A DNA stretch of 40,590 nucleotides from Bradyrhizobium glycinis (GTDB lineage Bacteria; Pseudomonadota; Alphaproteobacteria; Rhizobiales; Xanthobacteraceae): NCBI RefSeq assembly GCF_016031655.1, contig NZ_JACCHQ010000044.1:1-40590 (forward strand), read 5' to 3'. Under the pieces are notes generated by a model, which searched no databases, had not been told where the DNA came from, and saw nothing but the letters and a program-made list of their open reading frames with translations. This document shows positions 32,398 through 40,590 of the stretch, piece by piece. A program made the position numbers and the translations under genes. Positions within the stretch are counted from its first letter, which is position 1, and every line of letters begins with the position of its first letter.

Positions 32398-33519
32398 ATG
32401 GCCAGCCCCGAACTCAGTCAATTCCGCCGCATCGTCGTCAAGGTCGGCTCCGCGCTGCTGGTCGATTCCGACAAGGGCGAGGTTCGGGCGTCCTGGCTCG
32501 CCGCGCTCGCCGACGACATGGCCAAGCTGCACAAGGAGGGACGCGACGTCCTGGTCGTCTCCTCCGGTTCGATCGCGCTCGGCCGCAGCCGACTCAAATT
32601 GCCGCGCGGCCCGCTGAAGCTGGAAGAGAGCCAGGCCGCGGCTGCGGTCGGTCAGATCGCGCTGGCGCGGATCTGGTCGGAGGTGCTTGGCGCCCACGGC
32701 ATCGGCGCCGGTCAGATCCTGGTGACGCTGCAGGACACCGAGGAGCGCCGCCGCTATCTCAACGCGCGCTCCACCATCGGCAAGCTGCTGGAATGGCGCG
32801 CCATCCCCGTGATCAACGAAAACGACACGGTGGCGACCACCGAGATCCGCTACGGCGACAATGATCGCCTCGCCGCGCGCGTCGCGACCATGGCGAGCGC
32901 CGACCTGCTGGTGCTGCTGTCCGATATCGACGGACTCTACGACGCCCCGCCAAAGAACAACCCGAACGCAAAACTCATTCCCGTCGTCGACAGCATCTCC
33001 TCGGAGATCGAGGCGGTGGCGGGTGATGCCGAGTCCGAGCTGTCGCGCGGCGGCATGCGCACCAAGGTCGAGGCGGCCAAGATCGCGACGACCGGAGGCA
33101 CGCATATGCTGATCGCCTCCGGCAAGATCGAGCATCCCTTGCAGGCGATCGCCGATGGCGGCCGCTGCACCTGGTTCCTGACGCCGGCCAATCCGATCAC
33201 CTCGCGAAAGCGCTGGATCGCGGGCACGCTGGAGCCGAAGGGCACGCTGACCATCGATGCCGGCGCGGTGACCGCGCTGCGCGCCGGCGCCAGCCTGCTG
33301 CCGGCCGGCGTGATCAAGGTCGAAGGCCAGTTCGCCCGCGGCGATGCCGTGATCGTGCGCGGCCCTGACGGCAGCGAGATCGGCCGCGGCCTGATCGCCT
33401 ATGACGCCGACGATGCCGAGCGGATCAAGGGCCGTTCCTCCCCTGATGTGATGACCATCCTCGGCATCAGCGGCCGCGCGGAGATGATCCACCGGGACGA
33501 TCTGGTGGTGGGCGGGTAG
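32398..33519 (+). CDS. proB: Glutamate 5-kinase
   Basis: 373 residues from ATG 32398 (MASPELSQFRRIVVKVGSAL). It has an amino-acid kinase domain with VVKVGSALLV, VSSGSIALG, INENDTVATTEI and RGGMRTKVEAAKIA, then a C-terminal PUA domain (about 277-373; GTLTIDAGAVTALRAGASLL). It phosphorylates glutamate as the first step of proline synthesis and is normally inhibited by proline. It is followed by repeat element G and then proA. Confidence 0.97.
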   Translation: MASPELSQFRRIVVKVGSALLVDSDKGEVRASWLAALADDMAKLHKEGRDVLVVSSGSIALGRSRLKLPRGPLKLEESQAAAAVGQIALARIWSEVLGAHGIGAGQILVTLQDTEERRRYLNARSTIGKLLEWRAIPVINENDTVATTEIRYGDNDRLAARVATMASADLLVLLSDIDGLYDAPPKNNPNAKLIPVVDSISSEIEAVAGDAESELSRGGMRTKVEAAKIATTGGTHMLIASGKIEHPLQAIADGGRCTWFLTPANPITSRKRWIAGTLEPKGTLTIDAGAVTALRAGASLLPAGVIKVEGQFARGDAVIVRGPDGSEIGRGLIAYDADDAERIKGRSSPDVMTILGISGRAEMIHRDDLVVGG

Positions 33520-33528
33520 GACTTTGCC

Positions 33529-33635
33529 CCGTCATTCCGGGATGGTCCGAAGGACCAGACCTCAGGTGCGCAATTGCGCACCGGGGAATCTCGAGATTCC
33601 GGGTTCGATGCTCCGCATCGTCCCGGAATGACGGC
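33529..33635. repeat. Inverted-repeat element G (CGTCATTCCGGGATG type)
   Basis: CCGTCATTCCGGGATGGTCC at the left and CATCGTCCCGGAATGACGG at the right form the outer stem. The centre holds a second hairpin, GGTGCGCAATTGCGCACC, and a third, AATCTCGAGATT. It lies between proB and proA, which would otherwise be a normal operon. Confidence 0.85.
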
Positions 33636-33745
33636 GGACCGACCTGGCCGGCCCGCTATCGGGGAGACCAGCCATACCCTCCCCGCCCTTCGCAAAAGCG
33701 GGATTTCCGTGCTAGGACACTGTCTTAGCAGAAGGTTTGACTCCC

Positions 33746-35041
33746 ATGGCCGCCCCCCTCAAAGCCGTAGACGGCAATGCCGATCTCCAGGCGCTGATGT
33801 CCGATCTCGGAACCCGTGCCCGCGCTGCCGCGCGCGTGCTGGCGCTGGCGCCGCCGGAGCAGAAGAACCGGGCGCTGGAGGCCATGGAGCGGGCGATCCG
33901 CGCAAGCGCGGCCGCAATTCTCGCCGCCAATGCCGAGGACGTCGCGGAGGCCCGCGCCTCAGGCAATGCTACCTCCGCCTTCATCGACCGCCTGACGCTG
34001 ACGCCGGCGCGCATCGAGGGCATGGCTGAAGGCATCGGCATCGTGCGCGGCATCGCCGATCCCATCGGGGTCGTCACCGAGCGCTGGCAGCGGCCAAACG
34101 GCATGTCCATCGAGCGCGTGCGGGTGCCGCTCGGCGTCGTCGGCGTGATCTTCGAGAGCCGACCGAACGTCGCGGCGGACGCCGGCGTGCTGTGCCTGAA
34201 GTCGGGCAATGCCGTGATCCTGCGCGGCGGCTCGGACAGTTTCCGCTCCTGCCGCGCCATCCATGAATGCCTGGTGCAGGGCCTGCGCGAAGCTGGCCTG
34301 CCGGAAGCTGCGATCACGCTGGTGCCGACGCGCGACCGCGCCGCGGTCGGCATGATGCTGTCGGGCCTGAACGGCGCCGTCGACGTCATCGTGCCGCGCG
34401 GGGGCAAGAGCCTCGTCGCGCGCGTCGAGCAGGAGGCGCGCGTGCCTGTCTTTGCGCATCTCGAGGGCGTCAACCACGTCTATGTCGATGGCAGCGCCGA
34501 CCTCGCCATGGCGAAGTCGATCGTGCTCAATGCCAAGATGCGACGCACCGGCGTCTGCGGTGCAGCCGAGACGCTGCTGGTCGATCGTGCGGCCGCTGGC
34601 AAGAGCCTGAAGCCGCTGGTCGAGATGCTGCTCGATGCCGGCTGCGAGGTGCGCGGCGACGAGGCCGTGCAGAAGGCCGATGCGCGCGTCAAGCCGGCGA
34701 GCGACGAGGATTGGGACACCGAATATCTCGACGCGATCATCGCGGCGAAGGTGGTGGACGGCGTCGATGGCGCGATCGCGCATATCCAGAACCACGGCTC
34801 GCATCACACCGATGCAATCGTGAGCGCGGATGAGGCTGCGGCCAACAAGTTCCTGAGCGAGGTCGATTCCGCGATCGTGCTCCACAACGCCTCGACGCAG
34901 TTCGCCGACGGCGGCGAGTTCGGTTTCGGCGCCGAGATCGGGATTGCCACCGGCCGCTTCCACGCCCGCGGCCCGGTCGGCGCCGAGCAATTGACGAGCT
35001 TCAAATATCGCGTCCACGGCACCGGACAGACCCGGCCGTAG
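33746..35041 (+). CDS. proA: Gamma-glutamyl phosphate reductase
   Basis: 431 residues from ATG 33746, with AGAAGG nearby. It has the ALDH-like fold with PLGVVGVIFESRPNVAADAG, KSGNAVILRGGSDSFRSC and the catalytic Cys in MRRTGVCGAAETLLVD; ENHG-type motif HIQNHGSHHTDAIV and FGAEIGIATGRFHARGPVG close it. It reduces glutamyl-5-phosphate to the semialdehyde with NADPH. It follows proB by 226 bases including repeat G. Confidence 0.97.
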   Translation: MAAPLKAVDGNADLQALMSDLGTRARAAARVLALAPPEQKNRALEAMERAIRASAAAILAANAEDVAEARASGNATSAFIDRLTLTPARIEGMAEGIGIVRGIADPIGVVTERWQRPNGMSIERVRVPLGVVGVIFESRPNVAADAGVLCLKSGNAVILRGGSDSFRSCRAIHECLVQGLREAGLPEAAITLVPTRDRAAVGMMLSGLNGAVDVIVPRGGKSLVARVEQEARVPVFAHLEGVNHVYVDGSADLAMAKSIVLNAKMRRTGVCGAAETLLVDRAAAGKSLKPLVEMLLDAGCEVRGDEAVQKADARVKPASDEDWDTEYLDAIIAAKVVDGVDGAIAHIQNHGSHHTDAIVSADEAAANKFLSEVDSAIVLHNASTQFADGGEFGFGAEIGIATGRFHARGPVGAEQLTSFKYRVHGTGQTRP

Positions 35042-35060
35042 ACGTCGCGAGGCGCGGGCA

Positions 35061-35705
35061 TTGAGCAACAATCTCGTCGTGCCGCGCTTCGTGGCGCAAG
35101 CGGTTCCGCCCTCGACGCCGGGCATGCGCATCGGCCTGCTCGGCGGCTCGTTCAACCCGCCGCATCAGGCCCACCGCGCGATCAGCCGCTTCGCGCTGAA
35201 GCGATTGCAACTCGATCGCGTCTGGTGGCTGGTGACGCCGGGCAATCCGCTCAAGGAGAACGGCACGCTGCAGGAACTCGGCGCGCGCATGCAGGCCGCG
35301 CGCGAGGTCGCCGATGATCCGCGCATCGAGGTGAGCTGTCTCGAATCCGTCATTCGCACCCGCTATACTATCGACACGATCAACACCTTGCGCCGCCGCT
35401 TCCCCGGCTTGCGCTTTGTCTGGATCATGGGCGCCGACAATCTCGCTCAATTCCATCGTTGGCAGGACTGGCGGCGCATCGCCGCTCAGGTGCCGATGGC
35501 AGTGATCGATCGTCCCCCGCAGAGTTTTCGCGCGCTGGGCTCGCCCGCAGCCCAGGCGTTATCGCGCTACCGTCTGCCCGAGAACAAGGCATTCCAGCTT
35601 GCCGATCGGCCGGCACCGGCCTGGGTGTTCCTGACCGGATTAAAGCTGAATCTCTCCTCCACCGGCCTACGGAACCCGGACGGGAGCTGGAAAGGTACGA
35701 AGTGA
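35061..35705 (+). CDS. nadD: Nicotinate-nucleotide adenylyltransferase
   Basis: 214 residues from TTG 35061; ATG 35124 would start directly at MRIGLLGGSFNPPHQAHRAI and is an alternative. The nucleotidyltransferase motif GGSFNPPHQAH and the end motif LNLSSTGLRN (ISSTxIR type) are present, with IMGADNLAQFHRWQDWRRIA between. It adenylates nicotinate mononucleotide in NAD synthesis. It sits 19 bases after proA and is followed by rsfS, a common order. Confidence 0.95.
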   Translation: MSNNLVVPRFVAQAVPPSTPGMRIGLLGGSFNPPHQAHRAISRFALKRLQLDRVWWLVTPGNPLKENGTLQELGARMQAAREVADDPRIEVSCLESVIRTRYTIDTINTLRRRFPGLRFVWIMGADNLAQFHRWQDWRRIAAQVPMAVIDRPPQSFRALGSPAAQALSRYRLPENKAFQLADRPAPAWVFLTGLKLNLSSTGLRNPDGSWKGTK

Positions 35706-35847
35706 GACGAAGTGTGGGGACATGGTGTGGACTACGGGCTCTCTGGCATATTGAAACCCTTAACCCCACATGATGTAGTGTAACCAGTGGGCGCCGGATT
35801 CGGCGTTCGCGATACAGTGAAAGGAATGGTCCCTGACCGCATCTGTA

Positions 35848-36270
35848 TTGTCCAAGCCTGTTTTACCCAAGGTTGCCAAGCCTACGCGTAAAACATCGAC
35901 CAAAGCTGCGGCCTTGAAGGCGCAACCCGACGCCGACAAGACGCTGAGCCTGATCCTCTCCCGCCTCGAGGACATGAAGGCGGAAGAGACGGTCACCATC
36001 GACCTTCGCGGCAAATCGGCGTACTCCGACTACATGATCGTCACCACCGGCCGGGTGAACCGGCACGTCGGCGCGATCGCGGAAAACGTCACCAAGAGCC
36101 TCAAGGAAAACGGCATCAAGAACATCCATGTCGAGGGCTTGCCCAATTGCGACTGGGTGCTGATCGATTCCGGCGACGTGATCGTGCACGTGTTCAGACC
36201 CGAGGTCCGCGAGTTCTACAACCTCGAAAGGTTGTATACGCAGGGCCCAGGGGCTGCGAAGGCGATCTAG
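35848..36270 (+). CDS. rsfS: Ribosomal silencing factor RsfS
   Basis: 140 residues from TTG 35848. A ribosome site AAAGGA (35820-35825) is better placed for a CTG at 35833, which would add five residues, so the true start may be that rare codon. The RsfS/DUF143 core is clear: LRGKSAYSDYMIVTTGRVNR, HVEGLPNCDWVLIDSGDVIV and HVFRPEVREFYNLERLY. It binds L14 and blocks subunit joining in poor growth conditions. The N-terminal basic extension (KPTRKTSTKAAALKAQ) is usual in this order. Confidence 0.95.
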   Translation: MSKPVLPKVAKPTRKTSTKAAALKAQPDADKTLSLILSRLEDMKAEETVTIDLRGKSAYSDYMIVTTGRVNRHVGAIAENVTKSLKENGIKNIHVEGLPNCDWVLIDSGDVIVHVFRPEVREFYNLERLYTQGPGAAKAI

Positions 36271-36278
36271 GCTCAACT

Positions 36279-36297
36279 GGCCGATTTCGAATCGGCC
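36279..36297. other. Perfect hairpin between rsfS and rlmH
   Basis: GGCCGATT-TCG-AATCGGCC, an 8-bp stem with a 3-base loop and no T-run. It may be an RNA processing or attenuation element, as the genes are otherwise co-directed. Confidence 0.5.
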
Positions 36298-36362
36298 GAC
36301 GCGCATGCTAGCGTCGTGCGCGCGCTTGTTGCGCGCGGTCTCGTCAACGCGACTCCAGAATC

Positions 36363-36845
36363 ATGCGTGTTGCTGTTATTGCGGTGGGCCGGCTGAAGCA
36401 GGGCCCCGAACGGGAGCTTGCAGACCGCTATTTCGAGCGGTTCGAGGAGGCTGGCCGCAAGCTTGGATTCCGCGAGCTCGGCATCCACGAAATTCCCGAA
36501 AGCCGCGCACGCGATGCGCAGACACGGATGGCCGAAGAGGCCGCGGCGATCTCGGCGCATATTCCTGATAAGGCGATCCTGGTGGCGCTGGACGAGCGCG
36601 GCCAGAATCTCGATTCCACCGTATTCGCACGGCATCTGGCGCGCTGGCGCGACGAGGGCGCCGGACATACTATCTTCGTGATCGGAGGGGCGGACGGACT
36701 TTCGCCCGAATTGCGCCGTAAGGCCAAGCTCGCGATCGCGTTCGGCTCTGCGACCTGGCCGCACCAAATGGTCCGCGTCATGCTTCTGGAACAGCTGTAT
36801 CGGGCCGCCACCATCCTGGCCGGCCATCCCTATCACCGCGCATGA
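36363..36845 (+). CDS. rlmH: 23S rRNA (pseudouridine-1915-N3)-methyltransferase RlmH
   Basis: 160 residues of SPOUT-fold methyltransferase. The start MRVAVIAVGRLKQGPERELA and the S-adenosylmethionine knot motifs TIFVIGGADGLSPELRRKAK and ATWPHQMVRVMLLEQLYRA are typical. It methylates position 3 of pseudouridine 1915. Its stop overlaps the start of the EnvC-like gene (ATGATG at 36842), so the two are coupled. Confidence 0.97.
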   Translation: MRVAVIAVGRLKQGPERELADRYFERFEEAGRKLGFRELGIHEIPESRARDAQTRMAEEAAAISAHIPDKAILVALDERGQNLDSTVFARHLARWRDEGAGHTIFVIGGADGLSPELRRKAKLAIAFGSATWPHQMVRVMLLEQLYRAATILAGHPYHRA

Positions 36846-38224
36846 TGCGCGCCACAACGAGCACCTTTGCCGACACGATGCGAGCGCCGCTCCTCAACCT
36901 GCTGCTGATCACTGGCCTTGCCGGCGCAAGCCTCGCGCAAGCTCAGACGGCAGCGCCGCCGCAGACCGCGGCGGTCTCGCCCGACGCGATCAAGCAGCGC
37001 GAGCAGGAGCTGGAGGCCGCACGCGCGAGACAACGAAGCGCGGAAGAAGCGCAGGCCAAGCTCAAGGCCGAGATCACCGCACTTGGCCAGGACCGCACCC
37101 AGCTCAATCAGCAGCTGATCGAGACCGCGGCCAATGTGCGCGCCGTGGAGGCCAAGATCGACGAGGCCGAGGCGCGGCTGCGCACGCTGAACGGCCGCGA
37201 GCAGCAGATGCGCGCCTCGCTGGATTCGCGCCGTGCCGACATCGTCGAGGTGCTGGCGGCCTTGCAGCGTGCCGGCCGGCGCACGCCGCCGGCGCTGCTG
37301 GTGCGGCCCGAAGATGCGCTGCAATCCTTGCGCACCGCGATGCTGCTTGGCGCCGTCGTGCCGGAATTGCGCGGCCGCGCCGAGAAGCTCGCAAGCGAGC
37401 TCGGCGAGCTCGTGGCCTTGCGCAAGACCATCGCCACCGAGCGCGATCAGCTCGCCTCCGACCGTGACAAGGTCAGGAGCGACCAGACCCGGCTCACCGC
37501 CCTGATCGAGGAACGGCAGCGTCAGCAGTCCGCACGGGAAAAAGACCTCGATGCCGAAAGCGCGCGCGCGATCGCGCTGTCAAGGCAGGTCGGCGATCTC
37601 CAGGGGCTGATCGCCAAGATGGAGCAGGATCTGCAAACCGCCGCCAAGGCGGCCGAGAAGGCCGCCGAGGCCGCAAGGCAGGCCGAGGCCAGGGAGGCCA
37701 AACTGGCGGCGGCAAACGCGGCCGCCAGCGCCAAACAGGGCCCGGGCGCGTTCAAGGACAAGTCCCGCACCACCCCGGCGATCGCCTTCGCCTCGGCCAA
37801 GGGCCTCCTGTCGCTTCCGGTTAACGGTAACAAGATCAGGGATTTTGGCGGTTCCGACGGGGTCGGCGGCGTCCAGAAGGGTATTTCGCTGGCGACTAAG
37901 CCCGGCGCCCAGGTCACGACGCCGTGTGATGGCTGGGTTGTGTATGCCGGCCCATTCCGCAGCTATGGACAACTCTTGATCCTCAATGCCGGGGGCGGGT
38001 ATCATGTCTTGATCGCCGGGATGGAGCGCATTTCGGTCAACATCGGGCAGTTTGTGCTCACGGGGGAGCCGGTCGCGACCATGGGGTCGACCTCTCAGGT
38101 CGCCTCCATTCTCGCCACGAACGCGAGTCAACCTGTGCTGTATGTCGAGTTCCGTAAAGACGGCACTCCAATCGATCCAGGCCCATGGTGGGCCGCAAAT
38201 GAAGGCGAGAAGGTTCGCGGATGA
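36842..38224 (+). CDS. EnvC-like murein hydrolase activator (degenerate M23/LytM)
   Basis: 460 residues. A signal peptide at about 1-34 (APLLNLLLITGLAGASLAQA) precedes a long coiled coil (about 45-310) and a LytM domain (about 325-455). The LytM zinc ligands are missing: the HxxxD position reads VQKGISL and the HxH position LYVEFR. As in E. coli EnvC, it should activate amidases instead of cutting peptidoglycan itself. It overlaps rlmH upstream and ctpA downstream by four bases each, forming a tightly coupled set. Confidence 0.92.
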   Translation: MMRATTSTFADTMRAPLLNLLLITGLAGASLAQAQTAAPPQTAAVSPDAIKQREQELEAARARQRSAEEAQAKLKAEITALGQDRTQLNQQLIETAANVRAVEAKIDEAEARLRTLNGREQQMRASLDSRRADIVEVLAALQRAGRRTPPALLVRPEDALQSLRTAMLLGAVVPELRGRAEKLASELGELVALRKTIATERDQLASDRDKVRSDQTRLTALIEERQRQQSAREKDLDAESARAIALSRQVGDLQGLIAKMEQDLQTAAKAAEKAAEAARQAEAREAKLAAANAAASAKQGPGAFKDKSRTTPAIAFASAKGLLSLPVNGNKIRDFGGSDGVGGVQKGISLATKPGAQVTTPCDGWVVYAGPFRSYGQLLILNAGGGYHVLIAGMERISVNIGQFVLTGEPVATMGSTSQVASILATNASQPVLYVEFRKDGTPIDPGPWWAANEGEKVRG

Positions 38225-39582
38225 TGCGCAAGACTTCAGTAATCCTCCTCAGCGCCGCCACCGGTGCGGCGTTGACGCTGTTCGTGACCCAGCCGCGCGC
38301 GGTGTTCATGGGCTCCAGCGCGCGAGCCGCCACCGCGGACACCTATCGCCAGCTCAATTTGTTCGGCGACGTGTTCGAGCGCGTCCGCTCCGACTATGTC
38401 GAGAAGCCCGATGACACCAAGCTGATCGAATCCGCCATCAGCGGCATGCTCACCGGCCTCGATCCGCATTCGAGCTACATGGACGCCAAGAGCTTCCGCG
38501 ACATGCAGGTGCAGACCCGCGGCGAGTTCGGCGGCCTCGGCATCGAGGTCACGATGGAGGACGGCCTGATCAAGGTGGTCTCGCCGATCGACGACACGCC
38601 CGCTTCGCGCGCCGGCATCATGGCCAACGACATCATCACCAATCTCGACGACGAGGCGGTGCAGGGCCTGACCCTGAACCAGGCGGTCGAGAAGATGCGC
38701 GGTCCGGTCAACACCAAGATCAAGCTCAAGATCATCCGCAAGGGCCAGGACAACCCGCTCGACGTCACGCTGGTGCGCGACAACATCCGCGTCCGCTCGG
38801 TGCGCGCGCGCGTCGAGCAGGACGACATCGGCTATATCCGCATCACCACCTTCAACGAGCAGACCACCGAAGGCCTGAAGCGTGAGATCGGTAACCTCAC
38901 GAACCAGATCGGCAGCGACAAGCTCAAGGGCTTCATCATCGACCTGCGCAACAATCCCGGCGGCCTGCTCGAGGAAGCGGTCACCGTCTCCGACTCGTTC
39001 CTCGAGAAGGGCGAGATCGTCTCGACCCGCGGCCGCAATGCCGAGGAGACCCAGCGCCGCACCGCGCATGCGGGCGACCTGACCAAGGGCAGGCCGGTCA
39101 TCGTGCTGGTCAATGGCGGCTCGGCCTCGGCGTCGGAAATCGTCGCCGGCGCACTGCAGGACCACAAGCGCGCGACCATCGTCGGCACGCGCTCGTTCGG
39201 CAAGGGCTCGGTGCAGACCATCATTCCGCTCGGCAGCGGCAACGGCGCGTTGCGGCTGACCACCGCGCGCTATTACACGCCGTCGGGCAAGTCGATCCAG
39301 GCCAAGGGCATCGTGCCCGATATCGAAGTGCTCCAGGACGTGCCGGACGAGCTGAAGTCGCGCACCGACACCAAGGGCGAGGCTTCGCTGCGCGGCCATC
39401 TGAAGAACGACGGCGACGAGAAGACGGGCTCGCAGTCCTACGTCCCGCCGGACGCCAAGGACGACAAGGCGCTCAAGCTCGCCGGCGACCTGCTCCACGG
39501 CATCAAGAACAGCGCCTCGGCGGCGCCCACGCCCGGCAACGACAACAAGGCGACGGCCGACAAGCCCAAAGCGGCGAATTAA
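38221..39582 (+). CDS. ctpA: Carboxy-terminal processing protease CtpA (S41)
   Basis: 453 residues. A signal peptide or anchor (VILLSAATGAALTLFVTQPR) is followed by a PDZ domain (FGGLGIEVTMEDGLIKVVSP) and the S41 domain. The catalytic Ser lies in NGGSASASEIVAGAL and the Lys in GTRSFGKGSVQT. The C-terminal 80 residues are charged and low in complexity. It is an envelope protease, translationally coupled to the EnvC-like gene, and the unit ends at a strong terminator. Links to peptidoglycan enzyme turnover are known in other proteobacteria. Confidence 0.95.
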   Translation: MMRKTSVILLSAATGAALTLFVTQPRAVFMGSSARAATADTYRQLNLFGDVFERVRSDYVEKPDDTKLIESAISGMLTGLDPHSSYMDAKSFRDMQVQTRGEFGGLGIEVTMEDGLIKVVSPIDDTPASRAGIMANDIITNLDDEAVQGLTLNQAVEKMRGPVNTKIKLKIIRKGQDNPLDVTLVRDNIRVRSVRARVEQDDIGYIRITTFNEQTTEGLKREIGNLTNQIGSDKLKGFIIDLRNNPGGLLEEAVTVSDSFLEKGEIVSTRGRNAEETQRRTAHAGDLTKGRPVIVLVNGGSASASEIVAGALQDHKRATIVGTRSFGKGSVQTIIPLGSGNGALRLTTARYYTPSGKSIQAKGIVPDIEVLQDVPDELKSRTDTKGEASLRGHLKNDGDEKTGSQSYVPPDAKDDKALKLAGDLLHGIKNSASAAPTPGNDNKATADKPKAAN

Positions 39583-39604
39583 GTCGGCGCCACGCGCGAT
39601 CTCC

Positions 39605-39634
39605 AAAGGGCGGCTTCCTGAAGCCGCCCTTTTT
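39605..39634 (+). terminator. Rho-independent terminator after ctpA
   Basis: AAAGGGCGGCTT-CCTG-AAGCCGCCCTTT, a perfect 12-bp stem with a 4-base loop, running into TTTTT. It is the strongest terminator in the window. Confidence 0.95.
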
Positions 39635-39728
39635 GTTTGGAACTCCCCCGTGGTCATTCGGCCTCTCCCGGCCTGCCGCCGCTTGACCGCGGCGTGGTAT
39701 CGTCGGCACGAGTGATTCGGGATCGCGC

Positions 39729-40590
39729 ATGACTGAGACGGCCGATGATCTGAGCGCCCCGCTCGGACAGGACAAGCCGCGCCGGAAACGCCGGCTGCGG
39801 CTGCCGTTCACTGCCATGCAGCTGCTGGCCGTCCTGCTCGGCCTGTTCCTGGTTACCTTTGCCGGCTTCGCCATCTTCAACAACGATCCGCTCGGCGGCG
39901 AGCCGATGGCCAGGCTCGCGATCCGCGCTCCCACTGCCACGGACGAGAAACCGGCCGCATCCGGCCCCGGCGCCGAGAGCAAACCAGACGGCAAGCACGA
40001 GACCAGAGAGGTGCCGAAGCAGGCCGCGCCCGGCGAGCAGAAGACCATCACCATGATCGACGGCTCCACCGGCGCCCGCCACGACGTGGTGATCGGTGCG
40101 GGCGATGCTGCCGACAAGGGTGAGGCCTCCGCCCCGCCGTCTGTCATGGCCGGGATCAATCCGAAACTGCTGGAGAAATCGCGCTACGGCATGATCCCGG
40201 TGGCCGCCGACGGGCTGAAGCCGTTCAACGTCTATGCGGCGGACGCCGACCGCGCCAAGGCCGCCAAGATGCCGGTGGTCGCCATCGTGATCGGCGGCCT
40301 CGGCGTCGGCGCCGCCAAGACCCTGGACGCCATCATGAAGCTGCCGCCGGCGGTGACGCTGGCCTTCACGCCCTACGGCTCCGACCCCGGCAAGCTCGCC
40401 GAGCGGGCGCGGGCGCAGCGCCACGAGATCTTCCTCCAGATCCCGATGGAGCCCTACGACTTCCCCGACAACGATCCGGGGCCGCAAACGCTGCTGACCT
40501 CGCTCAGCTCCGACCAGAACATGGACCGCCTGTACTGGCACCTCAGCCGGATGCAGGGCTATGCCGGCCTCACCAATTTCATGGGCGCCC
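39729..40590 (+). CDS. Divergent polysaccharide deacetylase (YibQ type), 5' part
   Basis: Open from ATG 39729 to the window edge (287 codons). A basic cytoplasmic start (DKPRRKRRLRLPF) leads to one membrane segment (AMQLLAVLLGLFLVTFAGFA), then a Pro/Ala/Lys-rich linker and the deacetylase domain, beginning at PVVAIVIGGLGVGAAKTLDA and including TLAFTPYGSDPGKLAERARA and EIFLQIPMEPYDFPDNDPGP. This family commonly follows envC and ctpA. The usual metal Asp of the first motif reads Gly (VIGGLG), so activity is doubtful. Confidence 0.9.
   Translation, partial: MTETADDLSAPLGQDKPRRKRRLRLPFTAMQLLAVLLGLFLVTFAGFAIFNNDPLGGEPMARLAIRAPTATDEKPAASGPGAESKPDGKHETREVPKQAAPGEQKTITMIDGSTGARHDVVIGAGDAADKGEASAPPSVMAGINPKLLEKSRYGMIPVAADGLKPFNVYAADADRAKAAKMPVVAIVIGGLGVGAAKTLDAIMKLPPAVTLAFTPYGSDPGKLAERARAQRHEIFLQIPMEPYDFPDNDPGPQTLLTSLSSDQNMDRLYWHLSRMQGYAGLTNFMGA

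Noticed and set aside
14707..33635. Possible CRISPR array
   Set aside because: The repeats are single, mutually unrelated inverted elements, not evenly spaced direct repeats, and no cas gene is present.
38236..39657. 473-codon frame antisense to ctpA
   Set aside because: A codon-bias shadow of a GC-rich gene; ctpA has catalytic motifs and a coupled start.

Overview
The window looks like chromosomal DNA of a Bradyrhizobium-type alphaproteobacterium. The reasons are high GC, ATGA-type gene overlaps, many GTG/TTG starts, Crp/Fnr, LuxR-type and EAL regulators of the kind found in this group, and a dense set of intergenic palindromic repeats of several unrelated families that I associate with Bradyrhizobium. 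The genus is inferred from familiarity with such sequences, not from a search.

Region 1 (1-8.4 kb) is a sensory and signalling cluster. It holds the N-terminal part of cheA on the minus strand, a frameshifted response-regulator relic, two tandem Crp/Fnr regulators, an orphan Hpt protein, an 82-residue protein, a LuxR-type regulator fused to a histidine-kinase dimerisation domain whose phospho-accepting His is replaced by Arg, a 387-residue unknown, and a REC-EAL protein with both domains degenerate. Three near-identical palindromes, CCGTR-N4-TACGG, lie upstream of cheA, the 82-residue gene and the LuxR-type gene. They suggest a small local regulon that has not, to my knowledge, been described; this is the best candidate for something new here.

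Region 2 (8.4-21.5 kb) is accessory metabolism: an EamA transporter, a sarcosine-oxidase-like flavoenzyme, a DUF4041/T5orf172 protein of phage type with visibly lower GC, a DUF2157/GDYXXLXY membrane pair, a SnoaL-like secreted protein, an aldo/keto reductase divergent from a LysR regulator, and an aromatic-type FAD monooxygenase with a Bug-type binding protein and its own divergent LysR. An intact tRNA-Ser(CGA) at 21.4 kb has a decayed second copy at 12.5 kb, directly beside the phage-type gene.

Region 3 (21.6-32.2 kb) carries an epoxide-hydrolase-like alpha/beta hydrolase, a ROK-family protein, rplU-rpmA with a clear promoter and terminator, a GNAT acetyltransferase, an EamA transporter, a MaoC-like protein, obgE, a frameshifted sulfatase/phosphonate monoester hydrolase, a small unknown and a second Bug-type protein.

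Region 4 (32.4-40.6 kb) is a conserved core run on the plus strand: proB, proA, nadD, rsfS, rlmH, an EnvC-like murein hydrolase activator, ctpA, a strong terminator, and the start of a divergent polysaccharide deacetylase. It links proline and NAD synthesis, ribosome maturation and envelope remodelling. Seven inverted-repeat elements, each of a different family, sit between genes from 14.7 to 33.6 kb.
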